This document shows positions 23,166-28,926 of a DNA stretch of 28,926 nucleotides, one piece after another. Source of the DNA: a virus; IMG/VR virus record IMGVR_UViG_3300048839_000569, positions 1 to 28,926 of that record, one strand, 5' to 3'. The number at the start of each line of letters is the position of its first letter. Within the stretch, counting starts at the first letter, position 1. The position numbers and the translations under genes are program-made. The notes beneath the pieces were generated by a model. The model was not told the DNA's origin. It made no database searches and saw only the letters and a program-made list of their open reading frames with translations.

Positions 23166-23332
23166 CGTCGTTTTCCTTTCGTACGCCCGCCATGCAGCCG
23201 AGCGTGATAGGCCCGTGCATCGGTCGCGCTGTACGGCGACGGCAAGCGCGGGATGTCCAGCCCGATCAGCGCCGAGCTATGCGAATGTACGCCCAGCCAG
23301 CGCCATGCCGCGTAGGCGCTGATGCGCAGCAC
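23147..23332 (-). CDS. Possible small protein overlapping the next gene start
   Basis: The call is 61 residues from the GTG at 23332; a frame extends further upstream into the DUF488 gene, but without a ribosome site. Composition is aliphatic and basic (LRISAYAAWRWLGVHSHSS, AYHARLHGGRTKGKRRWSGL). It fills the gap of about 210 bases between the DUF488 gene and the following gene, with a 19-base overlap at its 3' end. No family is recognised. The start and reality of the gene are uncertain. Confidence 0.4.
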   Translation of the reverse strand: MLRISAYAAWRWLGVHSHSSALIGLDIPRLPSPYSATDARAYHARLHGGRTKGKRRWSGLN

Positions 23333-23373
23333 GGCAAGACGCAGGGCGGGCGGAACGAGAAGGCAGCGCCCAG

Positions 23374-24045
23374 TTATCGACGGGCATCCGACACCTCGCT
23401 CCAATGCGCCCCGTCGCGCTCCAGGTGCGTCACGGCACACCCGAAGCGATCCGCCAGCCAGAAGGCGGCCACGCGCCGGTGGCAACTATGTACGTCCTGG
23501 CAGCCGCAGAGCAGGATGGCCGGGCGCTCCTGGAGGATCGTGCGCAGTTCCGGCAGCGCCGCCTCGGGCCGCGTCAGGGACAGCGGCCAGCCCTCTTTGT
23601 AGTTCGGGTTGCCGAGCGCGCTCATGCCCACGTACGCGCCGCCCACGAGGGCGCGGAAGCCGTCCGGCCGCCACTGGGGTGCGCGGCTCCACGCCCGGTA
23701 GCGAATGTCCACGAGGACGGCGCCACGCTCCGCCACGAGCGCCTGAAGGGCCGCGGGCTTCCATCCGGTGTAGCCCAGCGTGTAGAGCTGGTGGCGCACC
23801 GGCGTGCGCGGCTCCCGGCGCGGCCCGCCCGGCACGTCCATCGTACGGAGCCATGCCCGGTCAGCCTGGTTCTGGCACACCCAGCACAGCACGCTCTCGG
23901 CCTGCCACTCGTAGCGCCGGTAGCAGTCCATGCAGAACGGCGTGCTGCACTGGGTGCAGCGCTGTCCAGGGTTGCCGCACGACGCGCATTCGGTGCCTGC
24001 GTCCAGTCCGTCGAGCAGATCGCCGGTGATGTCGAGAATGATCAT
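23374..24045 (-). CDS. Zinc-finger-DUF488 fusion protein
   Basis: In this 223-residue protein, residues 20-57 contain eight cysteines (C20, C23, C30, C33, C38, C41, C54, C57) in a RING/B-box-like spacing, probably two zinc sites. Residues ~87-210 fit DUF488: HQLYTLGYTGWKPAALQAL, VLVDIRYRAWSR, GLNPNY-like GNPNYKEGW, and the C-terminal CGCQDVHSCHRRVAA with conserved Cys/His. DUF488 proteins are of unknown activity, though their context often suggests nucleic-acid or nucleotide chemistry. A zinc finger could supply nucleic-acid or partner binding. The start overlaps the previous stop by four bases, so it is coupled to the DUF5131 cluster. Confidence 0.85.
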   Translation of the reverse strand: MIILDITGDLLDGLDAGTECASCGNPGQRCTQCSTPFCMDCYRRYEWQAESVLCWVCQNQADRAWLRTMDVPGGPRREPRTPVRHQLYTLGYTGWKPAALQALVAERGAVLVDIRYRAWSRAPQWRPDGFRALVGGAYVGMSALGNPNYKEGWPLSLTRPEAALPELRTILQERPAILLCGCQDVHSCHRRVAAFWLADRFGCAVTHLERDGAHWSEVSDARR

Positions 24046-24281
24046 GACGGAACCTCAATCGGTGAACCGTTCAGGTAGAGCGGCATGCCCTGGGCGACCT
24101 GATCCAGGGTCTTCATGTGATCTACGTCGTAACTGAGGGCACCCGGAAACTCTTCTTTGAGCGCCTTCAGCGCAAGGCCTATAGCCGATTCTTCCGAGTA
24201 CGCGTTTCGTATGCGAATGCCTGAAACGATCCCCCTCTCGTCTGGCCTTACAGTGATGAGCAGGATATGCGTCTGAATCAT
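24042..24281 (-). CDS. Small hypothetical protein, accessory operon
   Basis: The protein has 79 residues from the ATG at 24281, which overlaps the previous stop (ATGA). It opens MIQTHILLITVRPDERGIV and continues IRIRNAYSEESAIGLALKAL, a compact alpha/beta pattern. No family is recognised. It sits between a possible membrane protein and the zinc-finger-DUF488 gene, with four-base overlaps on both sides. Confidence 0.7.
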   Translation of the reverse strand: MIQTHILLITVRPDERGIVSGIRIRNAYSEESAIGLALKALKEEFPGALSYDVDHMKTLDQVAQGMPLYLNGSPIEVPS

Positions 24282-24619
24282 CCGAATACCCCCATCAGTC
24301 CAAGCACCCCGATCACGGTGAACAGCACACCAAACCCCAAAGCATACGGGGTGACGCGGGCAAGGAAACGCGCATGGGCATAGCCGGGGTGCCAGGGCCG
24401 CCAGCCGTAGGGGTTGCCGCGATCCCACTGGCGGTAGCGGCGCAGGTCGTCCAGCACTTGACGGGCGGCTTCGGCGATGAGTGCCCGCGTCTCTGCGTCG
24501 TCGGGCTGGAGCGCGGGCGGAAGGGGTGTAGGCTGCACCACGGTGCCCAGCGCCAACTCGATGCGGATGGCCGTCGCCAGTTCGTTGGCGTCCAGGTGGA
24601 TGCGCGGGGCGTCGCTCAT
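24278..24619 (-). CDS. Small protein with a C-terminal transmembrane segment
   Basis: This 113-residue protein has a charged, helical N-terminal two-thirds (NELATAIRIELALGTVVQ, LIAEAARQVLDDLRRYRQWD). The last ~24 residues are a hydrophobic segment (VTPYALGFGVLFTVIGVLGL) that would span the membrane once, putting the rest probably in the cytoplasm. It overlaps the DUF5131 gene in ATGA. A holin-like role cannot be excluded, but one segment and a large soluble domain make it weak. It may anchor the cassette's enzymes. Confidence 0.7.
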   Translation of the reverse strand: MSDAPRIHLDANELATAIRIELALGTVVQPTPLPPALQPDDAETRALIAEAARQVLDDLRRYRQWDRGNPYGWRPWHPGYAHARFLARVTPYALGFGVLFTVIGVLGLMGVFG

Positions 24620-25518
24620 GACGGCACCTGATCCCAGGTGCGCCCGTCGAGCAGGCGGCCGGCCGCCTTCTTGCCGACGCGCATCATGTACGTACCGTCA
24701 ACGTAGTCGTGATGTTCAGTCCACTGCTCACGGGACACGGTCTCCGGTTCCGCCCACTCGCCATGCTGCTTGAAGAAAAACGGTACCCCAGCGACGACAC
24801 ACTGATCTCGAATACTCCGGAACCAGTCAGGGTTCGGCGGGCGGGCCTTGGGGCCGCTCTCACCGCCCGCGATCACCCACTGAAGCATCGCCTCGTATCC
24901 GCATCCATCCGTGAAGCCGAACGCGTTCATGCCTGAACGGCCGACCGGATCGCCGTACATGGCCCGGTCGATATTCACCGGCCCGAGCAGCGGTTCCATA
25001 GAGAGAAAGCGAATAGGCGACGGCACTTCACACAAGTGAGGAATGCGCTCATCCGCTGCCTTCTGGTGCTCGGTGCTGACCCCATGCCAGATGTGGCGCG
25101 GGCCGAACTTGGAATAGCGGCGGTTCGTGTACTCCGCCATTCGCTGCGCCCGCTTCGTGAGCACCTGGAACGTATGCCAGGGCGCGGACTCCATCACCGT
25201 GTAGATCTGGTCGATCTGGCGGTCGGTCACGCTCTCGTGAAACAGGTCGCTCATGCTATTCACGAAGATGCGGCGTGGCCGCTTCCACCGGAACGGCAGC
25301 GTCAGGTTCGCGTCGTCCATGTTGATCACGCCCGTGAAGACAGCGCGCCCCGTGCTCACCCGCTTTGCGGTGCCCGCATACTTCGCTTGCCCCATGGCTT
25401 CCAGGCGCAGCGCCATGCCGGCGGCATAGCAGTTCAGGCAGCCCTCGCTCACCGGCGTGCAGCCGGCCAACGGATTCCAGGTCGCATCTGTCCATTCAAT
25501 GTTGCTACTGTCTCCCAC
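24616..25518 (-). CDS. Gp37/Gp68-family protein (DUF5131), radical-SAM-like cysteine motif
   Basis: The protein has 300 residues from the GTG at 25518; AAGGAG lies eight bases upstream, whereas a longer frame starts inside the previous gene. Residues 6-31 carry the family start NIEWTDATWNPLAGC then SEGCLNCYA, giving C20-x6-C27-x2-C30, which may bind a cluster. Other features are FVNSMSDLFHE (85-95), HIWHGVSTEH (142-151) and VIAGGESGPKARP (215-227). The family is spread among phages and has no established reaction; a radical-SAM-like chemistry is suggested by the cysteines and is an inference. It overlaps the membrane-protein gene. Confidence 0.9.
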   Translation of the reverse strand: MGDSSNIEWTDATWNPLAGCTPVSEGCLNCYAAGMALRLEAMGQAKYAGTAKRVSTGRAVFTGVINMDDANLTLPFRWKRPRRIFVNSMSDLFHESVTDRQIDQIYTVMESAPWHTFQVLTKRAQRMAEYTNRRYSKFGPRHIWHGVSTEHQKAADERIPHLCEVPSPIRFLSMEPLLGPVNIDRAMYGDPVGRSGMNAFGFTDGCGYEAMLQWVIAGGESGPKARPPNPDWFRSIRDQCVVAGVPFFFKQHGEWAEPETVSREQWTEHHDYVDGTYMMRVGKKAAGRLLDGRTWDQVPS

Positions 25519-25520
25519 CG

Positions 25521-25829
25521 TTACAACTCCTTGCTGTTCACGCCGAAGTGTGCCCACCCCGCAGCGGCGGCGGGCGCGCGCTGGCGCAGTGTCGCCCGGA
25601 GTTCGGGCGTGTCGTAGTTCGTCGGGAAGCGCACCATGTAGGGCTTCCCGTCCAGCGCTCGGCGCCATTCGCTCCCGTCCGTGTGCAGGCGGGTCACGGC
25701 GTTGGGCAGGTCAATGGTGCGCGGGCGCTCCGTGGCGTTCAGTCGAGCGATGCGCAGGCGCATCGAGACGCGCTGCACTGCCTGCACCCACATGCGGAGA
25801 CCACGCGGGTTATTTAGTCGAGACCACAT
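25521..25829 (-). CDS. Small hypothetical protein upstream of DUF5131
   Basis: The protein has 102 residues from the ATG at 25829, with GAGG six bases upstream; the longer frame begins inside the upstream gene. It is basic, with a Leu/Arg-rich first half (MWSRLNNPRGLRMWVQAVQR, MRLRIARLNATERPR), then a beta/turn part (GSEWRRALDGKPYMVRFPTN). The stop ends 2 bases before the DUF5131 GTG. No family is recognised. Confidence 0.7.
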   Translation of the reverse strand: MWSRLNNPRGLRMWVQAVQRVSMRLRIARLNATERPRTIDLPNAVTRLHTDGSEWRRALDGKPYMVRFPTNYDTPELRATLRQRAPAAAAGWAHFGVNSKEL

Positions 25830-25837
25830 CAGCAACC

Positions 25838-26089
25838 TCACGCCGTCGCTTGCTGCCCTGGAGCAGAGATCATCGGTGCCGTTTGATGACGGAAGAAATA
25901 CGCCGGACGCCCATCCGGCAGCCGCAGGTTCATCCGCTCCCAAAAATCGGGATCTCTTTCGTTCGCGTTTTCACTGTAGCCCGTCACGACAGACTGCACC
26001 CGCAGTCCTGCACCGCTTGTCCATTCCAGTGTGTCGCCGACCTGGATGGGCCGCCCGTTGCGGTCGGTGAATGGTTTAATAGCACTCAT
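25838..26089 (-). CDS. Small beta-rich hypothetical protein
   Basis: The protein has 83 residues from the ATG at 26089, with AAGGA eight bases upstream; the longer reading covers the hairpin leader. The content (GRPIQVGDTLEWTSGAGLRV, QSVVTGYS, DFWERMNLRLPDGR) looks like a small SH3-like barrel of the kind seen in phage accessory proteins. The gene starts ~24 bases after a hairpin repeated upstream of another gene in this operon. Confidence 0.75.
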   Translation of the reverse strand: MSAIKPFTDRNGRPIQVGDTLEWTSGAGLRVQSVVTGYSENANERDPDFWERMNLRLPDGRPAYFFRHQTAPMISAPGQQATA

Positions 26090-26113
26090 AGCAGTGATCC
26101 TTGCGTATGTGTA

Positions 26114-26142
26114 ACCTGGGAGCCGGCACAGCACCGGCCCCG
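26114..26142 (-). repeat. 29-base hairpin leader, copy 2
   Basis: The 29 bases match 27112-27140 exactly. On the minus strand GGGGCCGG pairs with CCGGCTCC (one G-U pair). It lies after the stop of the 311-residue gene and just before the ribosome site of the next. Its repetition in two neighbouring leaders suggests a processing or stabilising element. Confidence 0.75.
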
Positions 26143-26155
26143 TCTGCGCATCGCC

Positions 26156-27091
26156 CTAACGACCGGCCGCCGCGTCCACGAGCGCCCGCAGCCAGTCCAC
26201 CGCCTTCAGCGGCACGGTGGTATCGCCGTAGTCCGAACTGAGGTAGATCGCCTGCTCAGGGTCGCGGAGCAAATACTGCCGCCCGTCCTTCGGGACATGC
26301 GTGAAGCCACGAACCTCCAGGCCGGTGCTCCACGCCAGATCCGCGTTGTAGGCGTCCTTCAGGCTGGAAAACGCGTAGCGCTCGATCGTCGGCAGGCTGG
26401 CGTCCGTGATGCGGATCGGCACGTTGATGCTGGCGCGGTGCAGCCACCCGTCCTGCAACGTGTCGTGCAGGCTCCAGGCGTGCTCATACTCGGCACACTC
26501 GGTGTCGCTGGCCGGTGCGGTACACCAGCGCCAGCGGTAGAGCGTGAGTGTCACCCCGTCAGGCCAGCGCCAGCACTGCGCCAGTGCGTCCTGCACGGCT
26601 GCTTCATAGACGGGCCGAGCGGCGGCGTCCTCCGCCTGCGCCGCAGCAAGCTCGGCGGCATACTGGGCGGCCCGTTCGGCAATGCGGCGAATGGTCTCAT
26701 CCACACTTGCCAGCACGTCCAGGATCGCAACACGCCGCACTTCGTCCGATGTGCCGTACAGCAGGAACGTCTCAGCACCGGCGACGTGTTGCGCAGAAAG
26801 GCGCAGACCAGTCCCGCCGCGATGGTCTCCAGACCGCACCCAAAACGGAACCCCTTCCGGCAGCACGCCATCCGCCGTGTTGATGTAAGCGTTGTGTCCG
26901 TACTCGTCCAGGTACAGCGGTGTGAATGCCGACTGGAGGTCGTTCGGGATCAAGTCGCCGATCCGTTTGCGTAGTTCAGCCAGTTCTGCGCTTTGCTTTG
27001 CCCGCTTCTCGTCTCGGGCGGCGCGCTCCCGTGCCCGCTCTGCCGCCTGTCGCTCCGTGATCCGCTCCTGAATGGCTTGCTGAATGCTCAT
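26156..27091 (-). CDS. Hypothetical protein with N-terminal coiled coil
   Basis: This 311-residue protein has a charged helix at residues 1-45 (QQAIQERITERQAAERARER, AARDEKRAKQSAELAELRKR), an alpha/beta middle (LGEYGHNAYINTADG-like, SGDHRGGTGLRLSAQHVAGA), a second coil (RRIAERAAQYAAELAAAQAE) and an aromatic C-terminus. No family is recognised. It lies between two identical hairpin leaders. GAGGAG precedes the ATG. Confidence 0.75.
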   Translation of the reverse strand: MSIQQAIQERITERQAAERARERAARDEKRAKQSAELAELRKRIGDLIPNDLQSAFTPLYLDEYGHNAYINTADGVLPEGVPFWVRSGDHRGGTGLRLSAQHVAGAETFLLYGTSDEVRRVAILDVLASVDETIRRIAERAAQYAAELAAAQAEDAAARPVYEAAVQDALAQCWRWPDGVTLTLYRWRWCTAPASDTECAEYEHAWSLHDTLQDGWLHRASINVPIRITDASLPTIERYAFSSLKDAYNADLAWSTGLEVRGFTHVPKDGRQYLLRDPEQAIYLSSDYGDTTVPLKAVDWLRALVDAAAGR

Positions 27092-27111
27092 ATGCTCCTC
27101 GGTGGTGGTTT

Positions 27112-27140
27112 ACCTGGGAGCCGGCACAGCACCGGCCCCG
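27112..27140 (-). repeat. 29-base hairpin leader, copy 1
   Basis: Identical to 26114-26142 and similarly placed, between a stop codon and the ribosome-binding site of the next gene (ATG at 27091). It ends about 20 bases before the start codon. Confidence 0.75.
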
Positions 27141-27149
27141 CTGCGCTCC

Positions 27150-27692
27150 CTAGTTCCAGGCGATAAACACCGGCCCCAACCCTTCGACCGCCCGCTGATT
27201 GTCCTGCTTGCGCACAGGCGTACCTTCCACGAGGTAGTGCTTGTGGGCATCCCACGTATCCGGCACGTCATCCCGCTGGCTCTTCGTGGTGTCGAGGCCA
27301 AACACGTACAGGTGTCCTGGGATCAGCACGTCCGCATCGCCCGGCCCTTCGGCGCGCATCGGGCCGCGCCAGATGTAGCCCAGTAAATCGGCGACGCGCT
27401 GGGCCTCGCTCGGCTGCACGGTGTACACGGCGACCTGGTAGGGACTTCCACACCAGGCCATGCCGTCGCTGTCGGCGTACCAGCAGCCGCCGGTGAGTTC
27501 GCCGAGTCGGTTCGCCAGATCGCCGTCGCCGTCTACGGTGGGCTGAAGCGCAGCCACCGTGTCGAGTACCGCGCTCAGTTGGATCTGCGCCTCTTGAAGC
27601 GCGCTGGCCGCTGCGTCGTAGGCGGCGCGCGCCCGGTCAACGGCACGGCGGGCGAGTCGTTCGGTGTGGGTGATGTCGAGTGTGTGTGTCAT
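27150..27692 (-). CDS. Hypothetical protein with N-terminal coiled coil
   Basis: In this 180-residue protein, residues 8-55 are a predicted coil (HTERLARRAVDRARAAYDAA, ASALQEAQIQLSAVLDTVAA). The remainder has strands and Trp/Tyr-rich patches (GGCWYADSDGMAWCGSPYQV, WDAHKHYLVEGTPVRKQDNQ). AGGAG lies nine bases upstream of the ATG. No family is recognised. It resembles the downstream 311-residue protein in architecture (coil then globular part), but not clearly in sequence. Confidence 0.75.
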   Translation of the reverse strand: MTHTLDITHTERLARRAVDRARAAYDAAASALQEAQIQLSAVLDTVAALQPTVDGDGDLANRLGELTGGCWYADSDGMAWCGSPYQVAVYTVQPSEAQRVADLLGYIWRGPMRAEGPGDADVLIPGHLYVFGLDTTKSQRDDVPDTWDAHKHYLVEGTPVRKQDNQRAVEGLGPVFIAWN

Positions 27693-27720
27693 TGCTCGTT
27701 GCTCCTAAGACGCTGTTCTG

Positions 27721-27945
27721 CTATGCCGCCTGCTGCGCCAGCGCTACCAGCTTCGCACCACCGGCCGCCATTGCTGCGTCGCTGCTCGGGTAGTAACCCC
27801 CGAACGCGTTGCCCACATACAGGGCGTAGTCGCCGGGCGCCTCACACACCACCCGCACCATCCCGCATGCGCTGCGGTCAGCCTCATAGGGCAGGAACGT
27901 GACACGGGCTTCTCGGCGAGTGGACTGGCGGGTGGTGCGTGCCAT
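27721..27945 (-). CDS. First gene of the accessory operon, small hypothetical protein
   Basis: This 74-residue protein has a basic start (MARTTRQSTRREARVTFLPY), then MVRVVCEAPGDYALYVGNAF and an Ala-rich helical end. GGGAG lies seven bases upstream of the ATG. It is the first gene after the palindrome-bearing promoter, a position often held by small regulatory proteins, but no DNA-binding motif is evident. Confidence 0.75.
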   Translation of the reverse strand: MARTTRQSTRREARVTFLPYEADRSACGMVRVVCEAPGDYALYVGNAFGGYYPSSDAAMAAGGAKLVALAQQAA

Positions 27946-27970
27946 CGGTGATCTCCCTTCACGTCAGACG

Positions 27971-28019
27971 CTTGTCATATGCATATGACAAGTATACACC
28001 CTCCGCCCCGTGAAGTCAA
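27971..28019 (-). promoter_or_regulatory. Strong promoter overlapped by a perfect 22-bp palindrome
   Basis: Minus-strand TTGACT (28014-28019) and TATACT (27991-27996) are 17 bases apart, close to the sigma-70 consensus. The palindrome 27971-27992 (centre TGCA) is perfect over 22 bp, touches the -10 and spans the expected start near 27984. A dimeric repressor bound here would block initiation. It drives the accessory operon. Confidence 0.85.
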
Positions 28020-28067
28020 CCCCCTCTGCTGGAGATTGCCCAAAATCCACCCCCCCAAAACCACCCG

Positions 28068-28094
28068 ATTCGGCGGGATACCCCTTCGCCGAAT
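28068..28094. other. 8-bp inverted repeat in the control region
   Basis: ATTCGGCG (28068-28075) and CGCCGAAT (28087-28094) around an 11-base loop. It lies between promoter and long repeat. It may be a binding site or a weak terminator. There is no clear U-run. Confidence 0.4.
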
Positions 28095-28107
28095 GCGATC
28101 TGGCGTA

Positions 28108-28466
28108 CTGATGCGGCACAGGTCGATGCTTCGTGTTGCGAATAGTTCGGCTGAATAATGAAAATACCCATGTAATAATATGCAATAGAGTCTTTACATG
28201 GGTATGTTCAATATTCCCGGCGTGCATACCCCCAGGGGGTATGCTGATCACCCCTGAACGCCATATCCAACAGACACGCGCCAGGGGGAATAGACAGAAC
28301 CGCCCCAGGAAGGCACCCAGGACGGCACGAGGCGGGCGGAAGGGGCGGGAGTAGTGTCATCTATCGATTAGCACTATCGACGCGCCAGAAGCCCGTACAG
28401 TGCGTTATAGGCCATGTCCTCGCGCATGCGCGCACGCGTTAGCTGTGCGCGCGCGTTCCTCGCATA
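28108..28466. repeat. Right copy of long imperfect direct repeat
   Basis: Same orientation as 1-380. It includes the conserved 11-bp inverted repeat (28164-28205), the CATACCCCCAGGGGGTATG palindrome (28225-28243) and one GCGCATGCGC block (28422-28431). The noncoding stretch 27946-28515 also holds the accessory promoter. I see no credible gene here; the open frames that exist cross the palindromes and lack ribosome sites. Confidence 0.85.
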
Positions 28467-28470
28467 CAAA

Positions 28471-28492
28471 GCGCCCCGGTTCGCCGGGGCGC
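28471..28492 (-). terminator. Terminator after the 67-residue protein gene
   Basis: A perfect 9-bp stem GCGCCCCGG/CCGGGGCGC around a four-base loop. On the minus strand it is followed by TTTG. It lies 23 bases after the stop codon of the small gene. Confidence 0.75.
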
Positions 28493-28515
28493 ATCAGGAC
28501 GAGCAATGGAGGGTG

Positions 28516-28719
28516 TTAGATGCGAACGGAGGCGGGCGGGGGTAAGCTCTCGATCTGCTCAGCCAGCCAGCGACGGGCCGAAGGGCTGCCGGCTTCGGCG
28601 TCGCGGCGGGCCTGGAGGATGATCGCGGTTGCGAGTCCCACCGGCCCGACCAGGTTGGTGCGCTGGGTAAAGGCGTGGGGTGTACGGCGGCTCCGGCGGC
28701 GGCGTGGGGTGGTGCTCAT
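28516..28719 (-). CDS. Small basic protein of unknown function
   Basis: The protein has 67 residues from the ATG at 28719 with AGGAG upstream; the longer frame would start in the upstream gap without a site. The N-terminus is very basic (MSTTPRRRRSRRTPHAF), followed by a hydrophobic helix-like stretch (LVGPVGLATAIILQARRD) and an acidic end. DNA or RNA binding is possible. It is monocistronic between a possible small RNA and a terminator. Confidence 0.7.
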   Translation of the reverse strand: MSTTPRRRRSRRTPHAFTQRTNLVGPVGLATAIILQARRDAEAGSPSARRWLAEQIESLPPPASVRI

Positions 28720-28742
28720 GGGAATGCTCCTGTGCTGTGCAT

Positions 28743-28851
28743 TTGACGAAGGTGCAACGGATGTGCTAGGCTCAGAGCGCAGCGCCGTTGCTCCCGCTGC
28801 GTTGCTCCTGCTGGGCGCCCGTCGCATCTCTCCCGTGCGGCGGGCGCTTTT
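28743..28851 (+). ncRNA. Possible small RNA with its own promoter and terminator
   Basis: Plus-strand TTGACG (28743-28748) and TAGGCT (28767-28772) are 18 bases apart. A 7-bp hairpin follows (28778-28784 with 28795-28801). Then comes a terminator: a 12-bp stem with one G-U pair (28815-28826 with 28836-28847), then TTTT. The predicted transcript is ~70 bases, starting near 28779, with no reading frame. It is on the strand opposite to all neighbours. The extended region resembles the promoter at 22256. Confidence 0.45.
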
Positions 28852-28856
28852 GTGCT

Positions 28857-28926
28857 CTAGTCCTTATCGATCACGACGACGCGCGTCGCCACACCCGTCG
28901 GGCGATCCGACCGGGCAAAGCTGCCA
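28857..28926 (-). CDS. 3' end of an unknown gene, cut by the window
   Basis: Only the last 22 codons and the TAG stop (28857-28859) are inside the window. The end reads ...VATRVVVIDKD. This is too short to identify. It is the upstream neighbour of the 67-residue gene and in the same direction. Confidence 0.5.
   Translation of the reverse strand, partial: GSFARSDRPTGVATRVVVIDKD

Noticed and set aside
24278-24619. Holin
   Set aside because: A single C-terminal membrane segment after a long charged domain and no neighbouring endolysin make lysis function too weak to call.
27964-28251. Minus-strand 95-residue ORF across the control region
   Set aside because: It crosses the palindromes and the promoter of the accessory operon and has no ribosome site or family pattern.

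Overview
This window is a GC-rich stretch of a tailed double-stranded DNA phage or prophage with siphovirus-type architecture: long tape measure, tail tube, HK97-type capsid, no contractile sheath. Every confident protein gene is on the minus strand and is read from high to low coordinates. Nothing fixes the host. The strong Shine-Dalgarno sites, GTG/TTG starts and GC richness fit many GC-rich bacteria. Chloroflexota is my guess from general protein flavour only and is weak.

Region by region, in the direction of transcription: (1) 28516-28926 holds the 3' end of an unknown gene, a possible plus-strand small RNA and a 67-residue basic protein with a hairpin terminator. (2) 27946-28515 is a noncoding control region. 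It has a near-consensus promoter whose -10 and start site sit in a perfect 22-bp palindrome, plus one copy of a roughly 360-380 bp imperfect direct repeat. The other copy opens the window at 1-380, so the repeats bracket the structural block. (3) 22344-27945 is an accessory operon of about a dozen small genes. Most are unknown, but it includes a Gp37/Gp68 (DUF5131) protein with a CX6CX2C cluster and a zinc-finger-DUF488 fusion, in a tightly coupled run. (4) 22121-22343 has terminators and a second promoter. (5) 14795-22120 is the packaging and portal block: HGG-type small terminase, large terminase, small unknown genes, portal and MuF-like head protein. (6) 14351-14794 has a third promoter related to the second, an initiator-like tRNA with a changed elbow and a structured leader. 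(7) 396-14350 is head and tail morphogenesis: a 906-residue protease-scaffold-capsid fusion, connector and closure proteins, tail-completion proteins, tail tube, chaperone-like ORFs, a 1489-residue tape measure, and tail-tip proteins including a lectin-like protein with about 21 Asp-rich 18-residue repeats.

Together the genes make DNA-packaging motors, procapsids and tails. The accessory operon has its own strong operator-like promoter and may be expressed separately. Replication, integrase and lysis genes are not visible. The most unusual points are the accessory DUF5131/DUF488 cassette, the altered initiator-like tRNA, the shared promoter/operator elements, the capsid fusion, an in-frame UAG followed by open reading frame in the tail-chaperone region, and a hairpin that masks the tape-measure ribosome site.
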